Origin: an uncultured Bizionia sp. | GTDB taxonomy: Bacteria > Bacteroidota > Bacteroidia > Flavobacteriales > Flavobacteriaceae | Assembly: GCA_947496215.1 (NCBI GenBank) | Contig: CANMCF010000006.1 | Coordinates: forward strand, 124,001-188,000 | Direction: 5' to 3' | Length of the DNA stretch: 64,000 nucleotides | Part shown: in pieces, positions 8,882-17,474 of the stretch | Numbering within the stretch: position 1 is the first letter of the stretch | Layout of the letters: every line of letters starts with the position of its first letter | Translations under genes and position numbers: made by a program | Notes under the pieces: generated by a model | Told to the model about the DNA's origin: nothing | The model's database searches: none | The model's input: only the letters and a program-made list of their open reading frames with translations

Positions 8882-9625
8882 CTAGATGTTGATTGTACTT
8901 AATTCCGTTGTGTTCTGTATGTTGTTTTCATCTAGATTGTATTGGTACAATCCAGTTTCACCTATTAGGATGAGTAAATTTTCGTTGATGATCACATCGA
9001 AGGCATTCTTATCGATGTTGTGAACCAATTGTAGGTTCTCTGGATCGGTAATGTCAAAAATCTTGACTTCATCATCACAAACGATCAAGTAATCACCGTA
9101 CAGTCCCAAACCAATTGGACGTGTCAAGTTGCGTGTGGAAATCAATATGGGGTTTTGTAAATCTTCAACGTCATACACTTCCAAGAGATTGACGTTATTT
9201 CCACAACCTATATCCGAATGCAAGGTCACAAAGGCATGGGTGTAATTTGAAACCACAGGATCGCATGCTGTGAAGTGTTGGGCCTGTGAAAGGTATTCTG
9301 GTAGCTCTGGACTATCTACGCTATAGATGTACATGCCATTTCTAGAGCCGATGAATAAATATTCCTTGTAGTTGAAAAGCGTTTCTATGTCGAAACCTAT
9401 GTGTACTTCATTGACCTGTACTGGGTCTTCGTTGTCGGCAATGTTGAAAACATTCAAATCTTGATTGTCTACGGTATACAGATAATCATTAAAAGTCGTA
9501 AAACGTGCAAGGGATCCACTTTTCCCCGTGTCGGAAAAGGATTCGTTGTTGCTCCCGCTGCTATCGGAATTGGAATCGCAATGTAACAGTGTCAATGCTG
9601 TTAAAATCAATATGTATTTTTTCAT
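8882..9625 (-). CDS. LVIVD-repeat beta-propeller lipoprotein
   Basis: About 247 residues from the ATG at 9625 (MKKYILILTALTLLHC), with a lipobox at LTLLHC followed by Asp and a Ser/Asn-rich linker. The body consists of repeated blades such as LNVFNIADNEDPVQ, IYSVDSPELPEYL, LEVYDVEDLQNPILIS and VKIFDITDPENLQL, the LVIVD repeat pattern of surface beta-propellers. It probably forms part of a propeller outside the cytoplasm. A slightly longer frame starts at 9637 and would overlap the preceding gene by 8 bp. It pairs with the lipoprotein gene just upstream. Confidence 0.8.
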   Translation of the reverse strand: MKKYILILTALTLLHCDSNSDSSGSNNESFSDTGKSGSLARFTTFNDYLYTVDNQDLNVFNIADNEDPVQVNEVHIGFDIETLFNYKEYLFIGSRNGMYIYSVDSPELPEYLSQAQHFTACDPVVSNYTHAFVTLHSDIGCGNNVNLLEVYDVEDLQNPILISTRNLTRPIGLGLYGDYLIVCDDEVKIFDITDPENLQLVHNIDKNAFDVIINENLLILIGETGLYQYNLDENNIQNTTELSTINI

Positions 9626-9629
9626 GATG

Positions 9630-10142
9630 TTATTCATTTAAATTCCAATCAATAATTACTTCGTTTGCTTGTGTGTTATGGTAGCTGAAGTTGTCCGGAG
9701 CTACCAATTCTGGAAAAGCATTTACAATACGTTTTGTGATTTCTATGCTGTTTTCCAAGAAATTTGGCTTTATGGCAATAAGATCCGTGGCATTGTTTAT
9801 ATATAGGATCTCTCCTTTTATGCTTATGTCCGAAGAACCCAAGACCTTTAAAAAGGCCAAGTTGACCGGAGAGGAAGGGTTGGAGTTGTCATAGATGTGA
9901 AATCCCTTGTTAGGTTCATTGATGAAAAGATAATCGTCCTTTACATATATCTTGCCTGAACTGTCAATGGACTTGGGAGGTAACAAGTCTGTGGAGTTTT
10001 CGAATTCCATCCTTAACATTGTTACTGCCTCATACCTTGGACTGAGAGGTGTGACATCATCATCATTTGTTCCCCAAGGGAAACATGAATAGAGACTCAA
10101 AATCAAAATGGAAAAAATGATTTTGTTAGTTGGTTTTTTCAT
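9630..10142 (-). CDS. LVIVD-type lipoprotein, first of a pair
   Basis: A 170-residue protein with a lipoprotein signal (LILSLYSC at about residues 13-20). Two blades resemble the LVIVD family: GKIYVKDDYLFINEPNKGFHIYDNSNPSSPVNLAFL and the following DISIKGEILYINNATDLIAI. The protein is too short for a full propeller. It lies 4 bp before the start of the second LVIVD lipoprotein, so the two are almost certainly coexpressed. Adjacent pairs like this are, as far as I recall, common in Flavobacteriaceae. Role unknown. Confidence 0.75.
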   Translation of the reverse strand: MKKPTNKIIFSILILSLYSCFPWGTNDDDVTPLSPRYEAVTMLRMEFENSTDLLPPKSIDSSGKIYVKDDYLFINEPNKGFHIYDNSNPSSPVNLAFLKVLGSSDISIKGEILYINNATDLIAIKPNFLENSIEITKRIVNAFPELVAPDNFSYHNTQANEVIIDWNLNE

Positions 10143-10194
10143 AATGAATAGCTTTTTTTAATAGATGCCTATTATATGAAATGGTTGCGTTTCT

Positions 10195-10234
10195 AAAGCA
10201 AAAAATCTCACATTGTTGTGAGATTTTTTGCTTT
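10195..10234 (-). terminator. Terminator after GAPDH
   Basis: An 18-bp perfect stem (10195-10212 with 10217-10234) closes on the loop ttgt. The run of T/A bases in the stem follows the minus-strand GAPDH stop at 10256. The symmetry would allow bidirectional function. Confidence 0.85.
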
Positions 10235-10255
10235 GTCATAATATTTTGAACTCTA

Positions 10256-11704
10256 CTAGTAATAAGTAAAGCGTCTTACTTTTGCAATGTATTTCGCTAA
10301 ACGAATAACTTGATGGCTATAACCATACTCATTGTCATACCAAATGTATAATACGGCATTTTTACCGTCCTTGCGGACAATGGTTGCCTTGCTGTCGTAA
10401 ATGGAAGGAGCTGAACTACCGATTATATCGCTAGAAACCAACTCATCACTCATCTCATATTTGATCTGCTCTACCAAATCACCTTCCAAAGCATACTTTT
10501 TTAAAGTTGCATTCATACTGTCTACACTGGCACTGGCTTCCAGTTCCAAATTCAAAATGGCCAAAGACCCATTTGGTACGGGTACACGGATGGCGTTGGA
10601 TGTCAATTTACCTGCAAAGCTAGGCAAAGCTTTGGAAACGGCTGCTCCAGCTCCAGTTTCAGTGATAACCATATTCAATGCAGCTGCACGACCACGACGG
10701 TATTTCTTATGGAAGTTGTCTACAAGGTTTTGATCGTTTGTATAGGCATGGATTGTTTCCAGGTGTCCACTTTTTACACCGTAGGTGTCTTCGATGGCCT
10801 TCAAGATAGGTGTGATTGCATTTGTGGTACAAGATGCAGCAGAGAAGATGTCTATTTCGTCTGGATTGTTCTCAAGGTGATTTACACCATAAACGATATT
10901 AGGAACACCTTTTCCAGGTGCTGTCAACAATACTTTGTCTGCCCCTTTGGATGATTTTAATCTACTTAATGCTTCTTTGTCTCTAAAAACACCAGTATTG
11001 TCAATAATCAGTGCATTGTCGATATCATATTTCGTATAGTCGATATCTTCTGGTTGGTTGGCAGAAATAATTCTCACCGTGGTTCCATTGATGATCAAGG
11101 CTTCTTTTTTTACATCTATGGAAACTGTTCCAGAAAAATCTCCATGTACAGAATCATTACGCAACAAAGCAGCTCTTTTTTCTAGAATGGTAGCATCTAT
11201 TTTTCCACGGGTAACAATGGCTCTCAAACGTAATTGACTACCTTTACCTGTTCTAGTCATCAATTCTCTTGCAACCAAACGACCAATACGTCCAAAACCG
11301 TAAAGAACGACGTCTTTCGGAGTTATGGCTTCATTCTCATTGGCAGCTTTAAGCTTGTTGGCAACAAAAGCCATGGCATTGCCATACTTTTTCTCTTCCA
11401 GATGGTATTCGTAAGTTAATTTTCCTATGTCCAATTTTGCGGGTGGAATATCCAATGTTTTGATAGCTTGTGCTATCTCTACAGAATCGAAAACCGAAAT
11501 GGGTTTTTGAACAAATTCTCCAGCATATTCATGAAGATTTAAAATCTGGCTTACGTTTCTGTCTATCAATTGGTTTCTGAAAATCACCAATTCTATAGAT
11601 TTGTCGTACCAAAGATCGCTTACAATTTTAATAAATTCCACAGTAGCTCTACGTCTGTCTGCTTGAAATGCTAATTCGCTTTCGTAAGTTTCTTTAATTG
11701 GCAT
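10256..11704 (-). CDS. Glyceraldehyde-3-phosphate dehydrogenase with N-terminal extension
   Basis: A 482-residue cytoplasmic enzyme that oxidises glyceraldehyde-3-phosphate with NAD(P) and phosphate. The nucleotide-binding GFGRIGR appears near residue 137 and the catalytic cysteine lies in SAASCTTNAITP; the usual HAYTNDQN, R-rich RRGRAAALN and C-terminal WYDNEYGYSHQV motifs follow. Standard GAPDH is about 335 residues, so roughly 130 extra residues precede the Rossmann fold. They look helical and contain no known motif. This long form is familiar from Bacteroidota and may favour the gluconeogenic direction, but cofactor preference cannot be read here. Confidence 0.92.
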   Translation of the reverse strand: MPIKETYESELAFQADRRRATVEFIKIVSDLWYDKSIELVIFRNQLIDRNVSQILNLHEYAGEFVQKPISVFDSVEIAQAIKTLDIPPAKLDIGKLTYEYHLEEKKYGNAMAFVANKLKAANENEAITPKDVVLYGFGRIGRLVARELMTRTGKGSQLRLRAIVTRGKIDATILEKRAALLRNDSVHGDFSGTVSIDVKKEALIINGTTVRIISANQPEDIDYTKYDIDNALIIDNTGVFRDKEALSRLKSSKGADKVLLTAPGKGVPNIVYGVNHLENNPDEIDIFSAASCTTNAITPILKAIEDTYGVKSGHLETIHAYTNDQNLVDNFHKKYRRGRAAALNMVITETGAGAAVSKALPSFAGKLTSNAIRVPVPNGSLAILNLELEASASVDSMNATLKKYALEGDLVEQIKYEMSDELVSSDIIGSSAPSIYDSKATIVRKDGKNAVLYIWYDNEYGYSHQVIRLAKYIAKVRRFTYY

Positions 11705-11787
11705 TAGTATAAATGTTTAGGGTGTTGTTGTTTTTTTTTTGCAAAAGTATAGTTTTCAAACGTTTTCGTAAAACTTTTAACGTAAAA

Positions 11788-11828
11788 AAACAAAAGCACC
11801 TCAAGACTGACTCGAAGTGCTTTTGTTT
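11788..11828 (-). terminator. Terminator after the HtrA-like protease
   Basis: The arms aaacaaaagcac (11788-11799) and gtgcttttgttt (11817-11828) form a 12-bp stem extended past one mismatch. It follows the minus-strand stop at 11846. Confidence 0.75.
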
Positions 11829-11845
11829 GACTTTTTTAAAGTGTT

Positions 11846-13255
11846 CTATTTTAGACCGTACCTGCTTTTTTGACCACGTGAGTTGATAAGTTCAATGCTC
11901 AATGGTTGATATGGATCCCTGTTTTTGATTATTTCCTGTACCTCTTCAACGGAATTTACCTTGATGTTGTTGATTGCAGTGATGATGTTTCCCTCTTCAA
12001 CGCCTTCTTTCGCAAAGTAATTCGAATAACCGCCGCTTATTCTTGAAATCTTTACGCCATTTTTGGTTTTGTATTTTCTCAGCTCCTTTGGTTTGGCATT
12101 TTTTATAATCCCAATTTCTGGAAGCGTGTACGTGTTGTTTTTCAATAAAGTGACTTTTACTTCTTTTTGCATACCATTGCGCAGCAAACTCACATTTACG
12201 ACGTCATTAGGTCTCTTTGTGTCCAAAAAGCCTCTCAAGTCGGAGAACTTTCTGATTTCGATATTATCGATTTTCTTGATGATGTCTCCACTTTTAATAC
12301 CAGCTTCAAAGGCACCTGTATCTTCCTCTACGTCGTCTATGTAAAACCCTTCGGTTTCATTGATGCCTAGCTTTTCTGCATAGGAGCTATTTAAAGAGCC
12401 TCCCGTTACACCTAGAATTCCATTTTGGACATTGCCAAATTCCATGATGTCTTGTATCACCTTCTTCGCAATGTTGCTAGGTACGGCGAAGGAATAACCA
12501 ACATAAGAACCGGTTTGGGAGCTAATTGCCGTGTTTATTCCAATAAGCTCTCCGTTTGTGTTTACCAAGGCGCCTCCTGAATTTCCAGGATTTACGGCAG
12601 CATCTGTTTGTATGAAGGATTGATTGCTCTGTCCTGACAGATCTCTGGATTTTGCACTTATTATTCCTGCAGTAACGGTAGACGTCAAGTTGAACGGATT
12701 ACCTACGGCAAGTACCCATTCTCCAATTTTTGCAGAGTCGCTATCTCCAAACGTAGTATATGGTAAATCTTCATTCGTTTCTATTTTTAACAAGGCGATG
12801 TCCGTTTTTGGATCAGCCCCTATGATTTTGGCTTCCAACGTTCTATTGTCATTCAAGGTGACGTTTAAAGTCTCGGAGCCATCAATGACATGATTGTTCG
12901 TTACGATATATCCGTCAGGTGAAATAATGACACCACTACCTGTTCCCAATTGCTTTCGTTGTGGAACTCTCCCCATAAACAAGTCCTGTAGCGTCGGCTG
13001 GCTGTTGTTTATGGTTACATTTTTAACGTGTACTACGGCATTCACCGTTTTTTCTGCAGCTTCTGTAAAGCTGATGCCTCCCGTTGTAGCCAAGATAGTC
13101 TTTGGTGTTGTGTTGTTTGTAGGTATGAATATCGGTTGTGTTTGCTGTTGGTCTACGACTACTTTTTGTTCTTTTTCAACAAAGGTCTTATAGGCTCCTA
13201 GAGTGATTGTTCCTCCCAATACCGAAACTAAAACCAGCGATAAAATCTTTCTCAT
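11846..13255 (-). CDS. HtrA/Deg-family periplasmic serine protease
   Basis: A 469-residue protein with an N-terminal membrane/signal segment. The trypsin-like triad is complete: H122 in TNNHVIDG, D152 in DPKTDIALL, S226 in NPGNSGGAL. Two PDZ regions follow: one around GFYIDDVEEDTGAFEAGIKSGDII and a shorter one near ISGGYSNYFAKEGVEEGNII. It should act as a protease and chaperone for misfolded envelope proteins. It is transcribed divergently from dapF; the 184-bp gap between them must hold both promoters. Confidence 0.93.
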   Translation of the reverse strand: MRKILSLVLVSVLGGTITLGAYKTFVEKEQKVVVDQQQTQPIFIPTNNTTPKTILATTGGISFTEAAEKTVNAVVHVKNVTINNSQPTLQDLFMGRVPQRKQLGTGSGVIISPDGYIVTNNHVIDGSETLNVTLNDNRTLEAKIIGADPKTDIALLKIETNEDLPYTTFGDSDSAKIGEWVLAVGNPFNLTSTVTAGIISAKSRDLSGQSNQSFIQTDAAVNPGNSGGALVNTNGELIGINTAISSQTGSYVGYSFAVPSNIAKKVIQDIMEFGNVQNGILGVTGGSLNSSYAEKLGINETEGFYIDDVEEDTGAFEAGIKSGDIIKKIDNIEIRKFSDLRGFLDTKRPNDVVNVSLLRNGMQKEVKVTLLKNNTYTLPEIGIIKNAKPKELRKYKTKNGVKISRISGGYSNYFAKEGVEEGNIITAINNIKVNSVEEVQEIIKNRDPYQPLSIELINSRGQKSRYGLK

Positions 13256-13412
13256 TTGTTAAGTGTTTATGTGTTAAGGTTTTCAATTGATTTGATTATG
13301 GAATGCTACTTGTCAACAATCCATAAATTCATAACATTAAAATTAAAATTTTATTGAGTGCCATTTTCAACTTTAACGAGTATTTAACAGCATGAATAAA
13401 TTTCTAAAACAT

Positions 13413-13420
13413 TATATTTG
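13413..13420 (+). promoter_or_regulatory. Possible -7 element before dapF
   Basis: TATATTTG matches the Bacteroidota -7 consensus TAnnTTTG, 20 bp before the dapF start. No convincing TTG lies at the expected distance upstream. Confidence 0.35.
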
Positions 13421-13439
13421 TCGAAATAATTCAAGCTAG

Positions 13440-14219
13440 ATGACATATACCTTCTATAAATACCAAGGCACGGGAAATGACTTCGTTTTTATTGATAACA
13501 GACAAAATAAATTCAACAAAAAAGATGCCAAATGCATTGCCTTTTTATGTGATAGGCGTTTTGGCATTGGAGCAGATGGTCTAATACTGTTGGAAGAAGA
13601 TGAAACAACCGATTTCAAAATGGTTTACTTCAATGCCGACGGAAATGAGAGTAGCATGTGCGGAAATGGAGGGAGGTGCATTGTCGCCTTCGCAAGGCAT
13701 TTAGGAGTGATAGGTAAAAAAACAACATTCAATGCAATAGATGGCATACATCATGCTACCATTGAAGACGATTTTGTGAAGTTGCAAATGCAGAATGTAG
13801 AGGCCATCGAGGAATATGATACTCATTTGTTCTTGAACACAGGATCCCCACACCATGTCGAAATTGCCGAAAACCTCAAAACGGTAGATGTTAAAGAAGA
13901 AGGTGCAAAAATTCGTTATGGAAAGCTATACGATGAAGCTGGAAGCAACATAAACTTCGTAGAAAGAATAAATGCGGAAACTTTTGCGGTACGTACCTAT
14001 GAAAGAGGAGTGGAGGATGAAACATTCTCTTGTGGAACTGGAGTCACTGCTGTTGCCTTGGGTATGCACTACATAGGAGAGACCGTAAAAAACGAAGTAG
14101 CATTGAATACTGAAGGGGGAGCTTTGAAAGTCTCTTTTGATAAAACAGAGAAAGGCTATGAGAATATTTGGCTTCAAGGTCCAGCAAAACAGGTTTTTAA
14201 AGGAGAGATAAAATGCTAA
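13440..14219 (+). CDS. dapF: Diaminopimelate epimerase
   Basis: A 259-residue cytoplasmic enzyme converting LL- to meso-diaminopimelate for lysine and peptidoglycan synthesis. The two catalytic cysteines are C74 in SSMCGNGGRC and C198 in TFSCGTGV, with the expected family motifs YQGTGNDF at the start and GAGADGL-type FGIGADGLIL. Length is typical. Its stop overlaps the following GNAT gene by 7 bp and mltG overlaps next, so the three form an operon. dapA lies about 23 kb away in the same window. Confidence 0.96.
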   Translation: MTYTFYKYQGTGNDFVFIDNRQNKFNKKDAKCIAFLCDRRFGIGADGLILLEEDETTDFKMVYFNADGNESSMCGNGGRCIVAFARHLGVIGKKTTFNAIDGIHHATIEDDFVKLQMQNVEAIEEYDTHLFLNTGSPHHVEIAENLKTVDVKEEGAKIRYGKLYDEAGSNINFVERINAETFAVRTYERGVEDETFSCGTGVTAVALGMHYIGETVKNEVALNTEGGALKVSFDKTEKGYENIWLQGPAKQVFKGEIKC

Positions 14220-14746
14220 CGTTAAAAGGTGAACATATCTATTTGCGGCCATTGGAGCCTGAAGATCTGGATTTCATTCATACTATTGAAAACGATGAGG
14301 CCATTTGGGAGATTAGCAATACCATTACTCCATATTCCAAGTTTTTGATAAAGCAATATCTTGATAACGCCCACAAAGACATTTATGAAGTCAAACAACT
14401 GAGGTTGGTTATTTCCAATTATGATGACGTCGCTTTGGGGATGATCGATATTTTTGATTTTGACGTAAAAAATAGGAGGGCAGGCATTGGTATCTTGGTG
14501 AAGGAATTCGAAAATAGACAGAAGGGATATGGACGCGAAGCACTTCAGATGTTGTCGAACTATTGTTTTGTACACCTGGATTTACACCAATTGTATTGTA
14601 ACATTTCAGAAGAAAACCAAGCCAGCATCAAGTTGTTTACCAGTCAAGGCTTTGAAAACATAGGATTAAAAAAAGATTGGAACTTCCATAATGGAGTTTT
14701 TAAAAACGAATATTTATTTCAACTCATAAATACCAATGTACATTAA
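14213..14746 (+). CDS. GNAT acetyltransferase, RimJ/RimL-like
   Basis: A 177-residue protein starting MLTLKGEHIYLRPLEPEDLDF, the usual beginning of RimJ/RimL-type acetyltransferases. The acetyl-CoA motif reads GIGILVKEFENRQKGYGREALQML and is followed by HLDLHQLYCNISEENQASIKLFTSQGF. It may acetylate the N-terminus of a protein or an amino compound; the target is unknown. The gene overlaps dapF (7 bp) and mltG (11 bp), so translation is coupled. Confidence 0.88.
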   Translation: MLTLKGEHIYLRPLEPEDLDFIHTIENDEAIWEISNTITPYSKFLIKQYLDNAHKDIYEVKQLRLVISNYDDVALGMIDIFDFDVKNRRAGIGILVKEFENRQKGYGREALQMLSNYCFVHLDLHQLYCNISEENQASIKLFTSQGFENIGLKKDWNFHNGVFKNEYLFQLINTNVH

Positions 14747-15779
14747 AAAAATACTACTTGCCATTGTAATCATTGGCTTAATCGTTGCAGGATACTTTGC
14801 ATATTACGTCTATGGGGCAATGTTTGAACCCAACACCAGCTTTGAGGCGGAAACTACTTTTGTAAATATTTCCAAAGGTTCTGACTACGAAGATGTCAGG
14901 GAACAATTAAAGCCTCTATTGAAGGACATAGAAACATTTGATGCCTTGGCGAAGCAGAAAAAATACACAGACCGCATCAAGTCTGGACGTTTTCTCATTA
15001 AAAGGGGAATGAACAACAATGATATTATCAATTCCATAAGAGTCAACAATGTTCCTGTGAAAGTGACTTTCAACAATCAAGAAACCATCGCGAAGTTGGC
15101 TGGTAGGATAGCGAAACAAATAGATGCGGATAGCTTGTCGTTGTTAAATGCAATGATGGACAAGAACTTTTTGGATGAAAATGGATTTAAGCCAGAAACT
15201 GCTTTGGGAATGTACATTCCTAATAGTTATGAGTTATTTTGGAATAGTTCGGCAGAACGATTTAGAGATCGCATGCTCAAAGAATATAAGGCATTCTGGA
15301 ATGCATCTCGAAAAGAAAAGGCAAAGGAGATTGGTTTGTCCGAATCCGAGGTTATTGCACTGGCTTCGATAGTATACGAGGAATCCAAGCAGCCAAGCGA
15401 ACAACCACGAATAGCAGGAGTGTATCTAAATCGTATTAGAATAGGTATGCCATTGCAAGCAGATCCAACAATTCGTTTTGCTGCCTACAAGCTTCCAAAA
15501 TATAGAAATACGGTGATCAAGCGTGTGTTGAATGTCCACAAGGAAATTGCATCTCCTTACAATACTTATATGAATAGAGGGTTGCCTCCAGGATTAATAG
15601 CAATGCCAGATGTGTCTGCGATAAATGCGGTTTTAAACAATGAGAAACATCAATATCTATACTTCGTGGCAGATGCCAAACGCTTGGGCTACCATAGGTT
15701 TGCAAAGACGTTGGCACAACATAACGCAAATGCTAGAGCATATCATGCTTATTTGTCATCGCAAGGGATATATAAATAA
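14736..15779 (+). CDS. mltG: Endolytic murein transglycosylase MltG (YceG-like)
   Basis: A 347-residue inner-membrane protein with an N-terminal transmembrane helix (IKKILLAIVIIGLIVAGYFAYYV). The YceG domain is recognised by the sequence LASIVYEESKQPSEQPRIAGVYLNRI, which contains the catalytic glutamate of the EE pair, then MPLQADPTIRFA and the terminal YLYFVADA. It cuts glycan strands at the membrane and can set their length. A LysM-like region precedes the catalytic domain. It is the third gene of the dapF operon, a fitting place for a cell-wall enzyme. Confidence 0.94.
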   Translation: MYIKKILLAIVIIGLIVAGYFAYYVYGAMFEPNTSFEAETTFVNISKGSDYEDVREQLKPLLKDIETFDALAKQKKYTDRIKSGRFLIKRGMNNNDIINSIRVNNVPVKVTFNNQETIAKLAGRIAKQIDADSLSLLNAMMDKNFLDENGFKPETALGMYIPNSYELFWNSSAERFRDRMLKEYKAFWNASRKEKAKEIGLSESEVIALASIVYEESKQPSEQPRIAGVYLNRIRIGMPLQADPTIRFAAYKLPKYRNTVIKRVLNVHKEIASPYNTYMNRGLPPGLIAMPDVSAINAVLNNEKHQYLYFVADAKRLGYHRFAKTLAQHNANARAYHAYLSSQGIYK

Positions 15780-15781
15780 CA

Positions 15782-16690
15782 TTGAAATCTGTTTTAACAT
15801 ACCTGACCTTGGTTCTAATGTCGGTATCGGCATTTTCACAATCCAAGTTCAACAATTTTTTCAAGCCCAGCGATTCTTTGAATGTGATCAGACGCAATGC
15901 AGTTGTCATTTCTGAGGCGTCCATAGGAGCGTTGACGCTTGTTGGTTTGAATCAGTTATGGTATAGTGATTTTGAACGTTCGAGGTTCCACACCATAAAT
16001 GACAATGAGGAATGGCTTCAAATGGATAAGTTTGGGCATGTATTTACAGCTTATCAATTGGGAAAGTTTGGTGCACAAACTCTGAACTGGAGTGGAGTAG
16101 GGGAAAGAGATCAACTGCTATATGGAGCAACCTTGGGTTTTTCCTTCTTGACAGCGGTAGAGGTATTGGATGGCTTTTCCAAGGAATGGGGGTTTTCTTG
16201 GGGGGATTTCCTAGCAAATGCATCAGGAACGGGAATTTACGTTGGACAAGAGTTGTTATGGAAAGAACAACGTATTACATTAAAATACTCCTTTCACCAA
16301 ACACGTTATGCCACGCAACGACCAGATAAGCTAGGAGCAGGTTTTTTGGAGGAAGCATTAAAGGATTACAATGGGCAAACTTATTGGTTAAGTGCAAACT
16401 TGCATTCGTTTTTCAAACAAAGCAAGCTTCCTAAGTGGCTGAATGTAGCTTTTGGTTATGGAGGGGAAGGGATGTTGGCTGGAACTAAAGCTGTAGAAAA
16501 GGAATTGTTTCCCAATCAAAATAGGAGGCGACAATACTATTTGAGCTTGGATTTCGATCTTACAAAAATTAAAACTAACTCGCAGATTTTAAGGGTTTTA
16601 CTTGATGTTTTTAATGTGGTAAAAATACCACTTCCCACATTGGAGTTCAACGATGAAAATGGCATAAAGTTCCACGCCATATACTTTTAA
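15782..16690 (+). CDS. DUF2279 family exported protein
   Basis: A 302-residue protein starting with TTG at 15782, 2 bp after the mltG stop, with a signal peptide ending near SAFSQ. The conserved core DKFGHVFTAYQLGKFG, followed by GATLGFSFLTAVEVLDGFSKEWGFSWGDFLANASGTGIYVGQ, marks the Bacteroidota DUF2279 family. Several hydrophobic stretches suggest an association with the outer membrane or envelope. Function is unknown. Tight spacing to mltG suggests a role in envelope upkeep. Confidence 0.85.
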   Translation: MKSVLTYLTLVLMSVSAFSQSKFNNFFKPSDSLNVIRRNAVVISEASIGALTLVGLNQLWYSDFERSRFHTINDNEEWLQMDKFGHVFTAYQLGKFGAQTLNWSGVGERDQLLYGATLGFSFLTAVEVLDGFSKEWGFSWGDFLANASGTGIYVGQELLWKEQRITLKYSFHQTRYATQRPDKLGAGFLEEALKDYNGQTYWLSANLHSFFKQSKLPKWLNVAFGYGGEGMLAGTKAVEKELFPNQNRRRQYYLSLDFDLTKIKTNSQILRVLLDVFNVVKIPLPTLEFNDENGIKFHAIYF

Positions 16691-16710
16691 TTGTAGTTGA
16701 ACGATTAATT

Positions 16711-16740
16711 TTGTTATATCAAATATTATTTATAATTTTG
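16711..16740 (+). promoter_or_regulatory. Bacteroidota-type promoter
   Basis: TTG at 16711-16713 and TAATTTTG at 16733-16740 are 19 bp apart, a full match to the Bacteroidota consensus. It lies 58 bp before the ATG at 16799 and supports that start over an upstream TTG at 16754. Confidence 0.6.
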
Positions 16741-16798
16741 CACGCTGAATTTTTTGGCTCGCTTTTTGAATAAAGCAGCCTTAGAAATTAAAGAAATT

Positions 16799-17467
16799 AT
16801 GAACAAGAAGAGTATTGCAAGTTTTTTATTGCTGGCGTTTACAATTTGTGTTTTAATAGTTGTGTCGCTATCAACAGAAGAGAAAGTGGAGAGTACGGTT
16901 TATTATTACTCTACAAAGGGATTGGATTTGGATTACACAGTTAATCTGGATGACGAGGACGGCATCGATTTTTTTGAAATGGAAAAATCGTTTTCCCCTG
17001 AGTTGGGGAAATCTTTTTTGGGATTTAAGGAAGCCTTGGGTTTCAAAGAATCTCAGAATAATTATTTTTCGGTCAATACCCTAGGTTATTTGGGTAAATA
17101 CCAATTTGGTAAAAGCACACTGAAGCTAATAGGTATTACAGATGCAAAGAAATTCCTCAAAACACCAGAATTGCAGGAAATGGCTTTTGTGGCAAACACA
17201 GAACGAAACAAGTGGGTGTTGAGAAGGGATATCAAGCGTTTTGACGGAAAATACCTCAATGGAATAAAGATAACTGAATCTGGTATTTTGGCAGCAGCTC
17301 ATTTAGCTGGGCCTGGTAGTGTTAAGAAATATCTTAGAAGTTATGGGGTGCAAGGTTTCTCTGATGCCTATGGGACTTCCATAAAATCCTATATGAAACG
17401 TTTTTCAGGTTATGATACATCACAGATCAAACCAAACAAAAGACCAAAAGTTTCATTGAAAGCTTAA
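16799..17467 (+). CDS. Conserved exported protein, possibly a peptidoglycan-associated lytic-type domain
   Basis: About 222 residues from the ATG at 16799 (MNKKSIASFLLLAFTICVLIVVSL), with a signal or anchor helix. The body includes FLGFKEALGFKESQNNYFSVNTLGYLGKYQFGKSTLKLIG, which resembles the active region of lysozyme-like transglycosylases (E followed by ...S...N..G..G.YQF), and later ILAAAHLAGPGSVKKYL. That pattern is reminiscent of phage-type or chitinase-like muramidases. I believe relatives are named peptidoglycan-binding LysM protein, though no LysM repeat is seen here. A role in cell-wall turnover is inferred from sequence and from nearby mltG. Confidence 0.7.
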   Translation: MNKKSIASFLLLAFTICVLIVVSLSTEEKVESTVYYYSTKGLDLDYTVNLDDEDGIDFFEMEKSFSPELGKSFLGFKEALGFKESQNNYFSVNTLGYLGKYQFGKSTLKLIGITDAKKFLKTPELQEMAFVANTERNKWVLRRDIKRFDGKYLNGIKITESGILAAAHLAGPGSVKKYLRSYGVQGFSDAYGTSIKSYMKRFSGYDTSQIKPNKRPKVSLKA

Positions 17468-17474
17468 TTAGATC

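Noticed and set aside
9623-9640. Frameshift joining the two LVIVD lipoproteins into one gene
   Set aside because: Each gene has its own lipoprotein signal and both lengths look typical of a known pair.
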